7,250 nt of DNA, taken from positions 1 to 7,250 of the forward strand of contig JAGCUM010000084.1 in assembly GCA_017962865.1 (NCBI GenBank), given 5' to 3'. A program made the translations under genes and the position numbers. The notes under the pieces were generated by a model. That model was not told the DNA's origin and did no database searches. It was given only the letters and a program-made list of their open reading frames with translations. Shown in pieces: positions 7,086 to 7,250 of the stretch (the first letter of the stretch is position 1; each line of letters begins with the position of its first letter). The DNA is from Spirochaetales bacterium (GTDB lineage Bacteria > Spirochaetota > Spirochaetia > Sphaerochaetales > Sphaerochaetaceae).

Positions 7086-7250
7086 ATGAAGAAGAACCTG
7101 CTTCTTGCCATCCTGGTTGCAATCTGTCTGTTCTGTCTTGCGGGGTGCAGCAAATACACCTCGCATTACAGCGCGCTGATGATGGTAACCACAAACACCT
7201 CGAAGGCGGCATCCATCAGTTTTTCCAGTCTGGACGGAACAAGGGCCTTC
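7086..7250 (+). CDS. Predicted lipoprotein, 3' end beyond the window
   Basis: Only 55 residues are in the window and the frame is open to the last base. They begin with a textbook lipoprotein signal peptide: positive MKKN, a hydrophobic core (residues 5-18) and the lipobox LAGC with the lipidated Cys21. The mature protein would therefore be tethered to a membrane on the outer face of the cytoplasmic membrane (or sorted to an outer membrane if there is one). After the cysteine the sequence is polar and rich in Ser and Thr (SKYTSHYSA, then TSKAASISFSSLDGTRAF), ending in what looks like the start of a beta-strand-rich domain. I recall similar small lipoproteins of unknown function in gut anaerobes but cannot name a family. 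The gene starts 11 bases after the transporter stop and is likely the third gene of the operon. It is too short here to assign a function. Confidence 0.85.
   Translation, partial: MKKNLLLAILVAICLFCLAGCSKYTSHYSALMMVTTNTSKAASISFSSLDGTRAF

Noticed and set aside
6103..7212. Long open frame (369 codons) on the minus strand opposite the transporter gene
   Set aside because: It lies antisense to a clear polytopic membrane protein, its product is very rich in Asp, Glu, His and Cys with no fold I recognise, and it also runs across the lipoprotein start.

Overview
The window is an ordinary-looking stretch of bacterial chromosome. It is densely coding, moderately GC-rich by eye, and has Shine-Dalgarno sites and ATGA stop/start overlaps. 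I see no mobile element, CRISPR array, phage gene, tRNA or rRNA. The gene content (a large GH2 beta-galactosidase, an inositol-monophosphatase-family enzyme, a membrane-anchored alpha/beta hydrolase, an acyltransferase with an added zinc ribbon, a GltS-like carrier and a small lipoprotein) suggests a carbohydrate-using anaerobe. A gut-type Firmicute or a spirochaete would both fit, and the sequence alone does not settle which.

Layout: (1) Positions 1-3350, plus strand: the 3' part of a LacZ-type beta-galactosidase, then an inositol-monophosphatase-like phosphatase that overlaps it by 4 bases (ATGA), so the two are very probably co-translated. (2) Positions 3351-4283, minus strand: a single alpha/beta hydrolase with an N-terminal membrane anchor. 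It converges on the phosphatase gene with no base between the two stop codons. (3) Positions 4284-4447: an AT-rich divergent control region with a fairly good promoter candidate for the hydrolase and a weaker one for the rightward operon. (4) Positions 4448-7250, plus strand: a second operon of lysophospholipid acyltransferase, GltS-like sodium/carboxylate carrier (again ATGA-coupled) and, 11 bases further on, a predicted lipoprotein that runs off the window.

How they may work together: the first pair probably serves galactoside breakdown plus dephosphorylation of an inositol phosphate or similar small phosphate. The link between the two reactions is not obvious. The second operon is entirely envelope-related (membrane lipid acylation, inner-membrane transport, lipoprotein). 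The least ordinary protein is the acyltransferase, whose C-terminal half carries a four-cysteine zinc ribbon and a beta-rich domain that resembles a PH-like fold. The GltS-like carrier is also divergent at the glycine loop that is typical of glutamate symporters. I did not find a convincing new multi-gene system.
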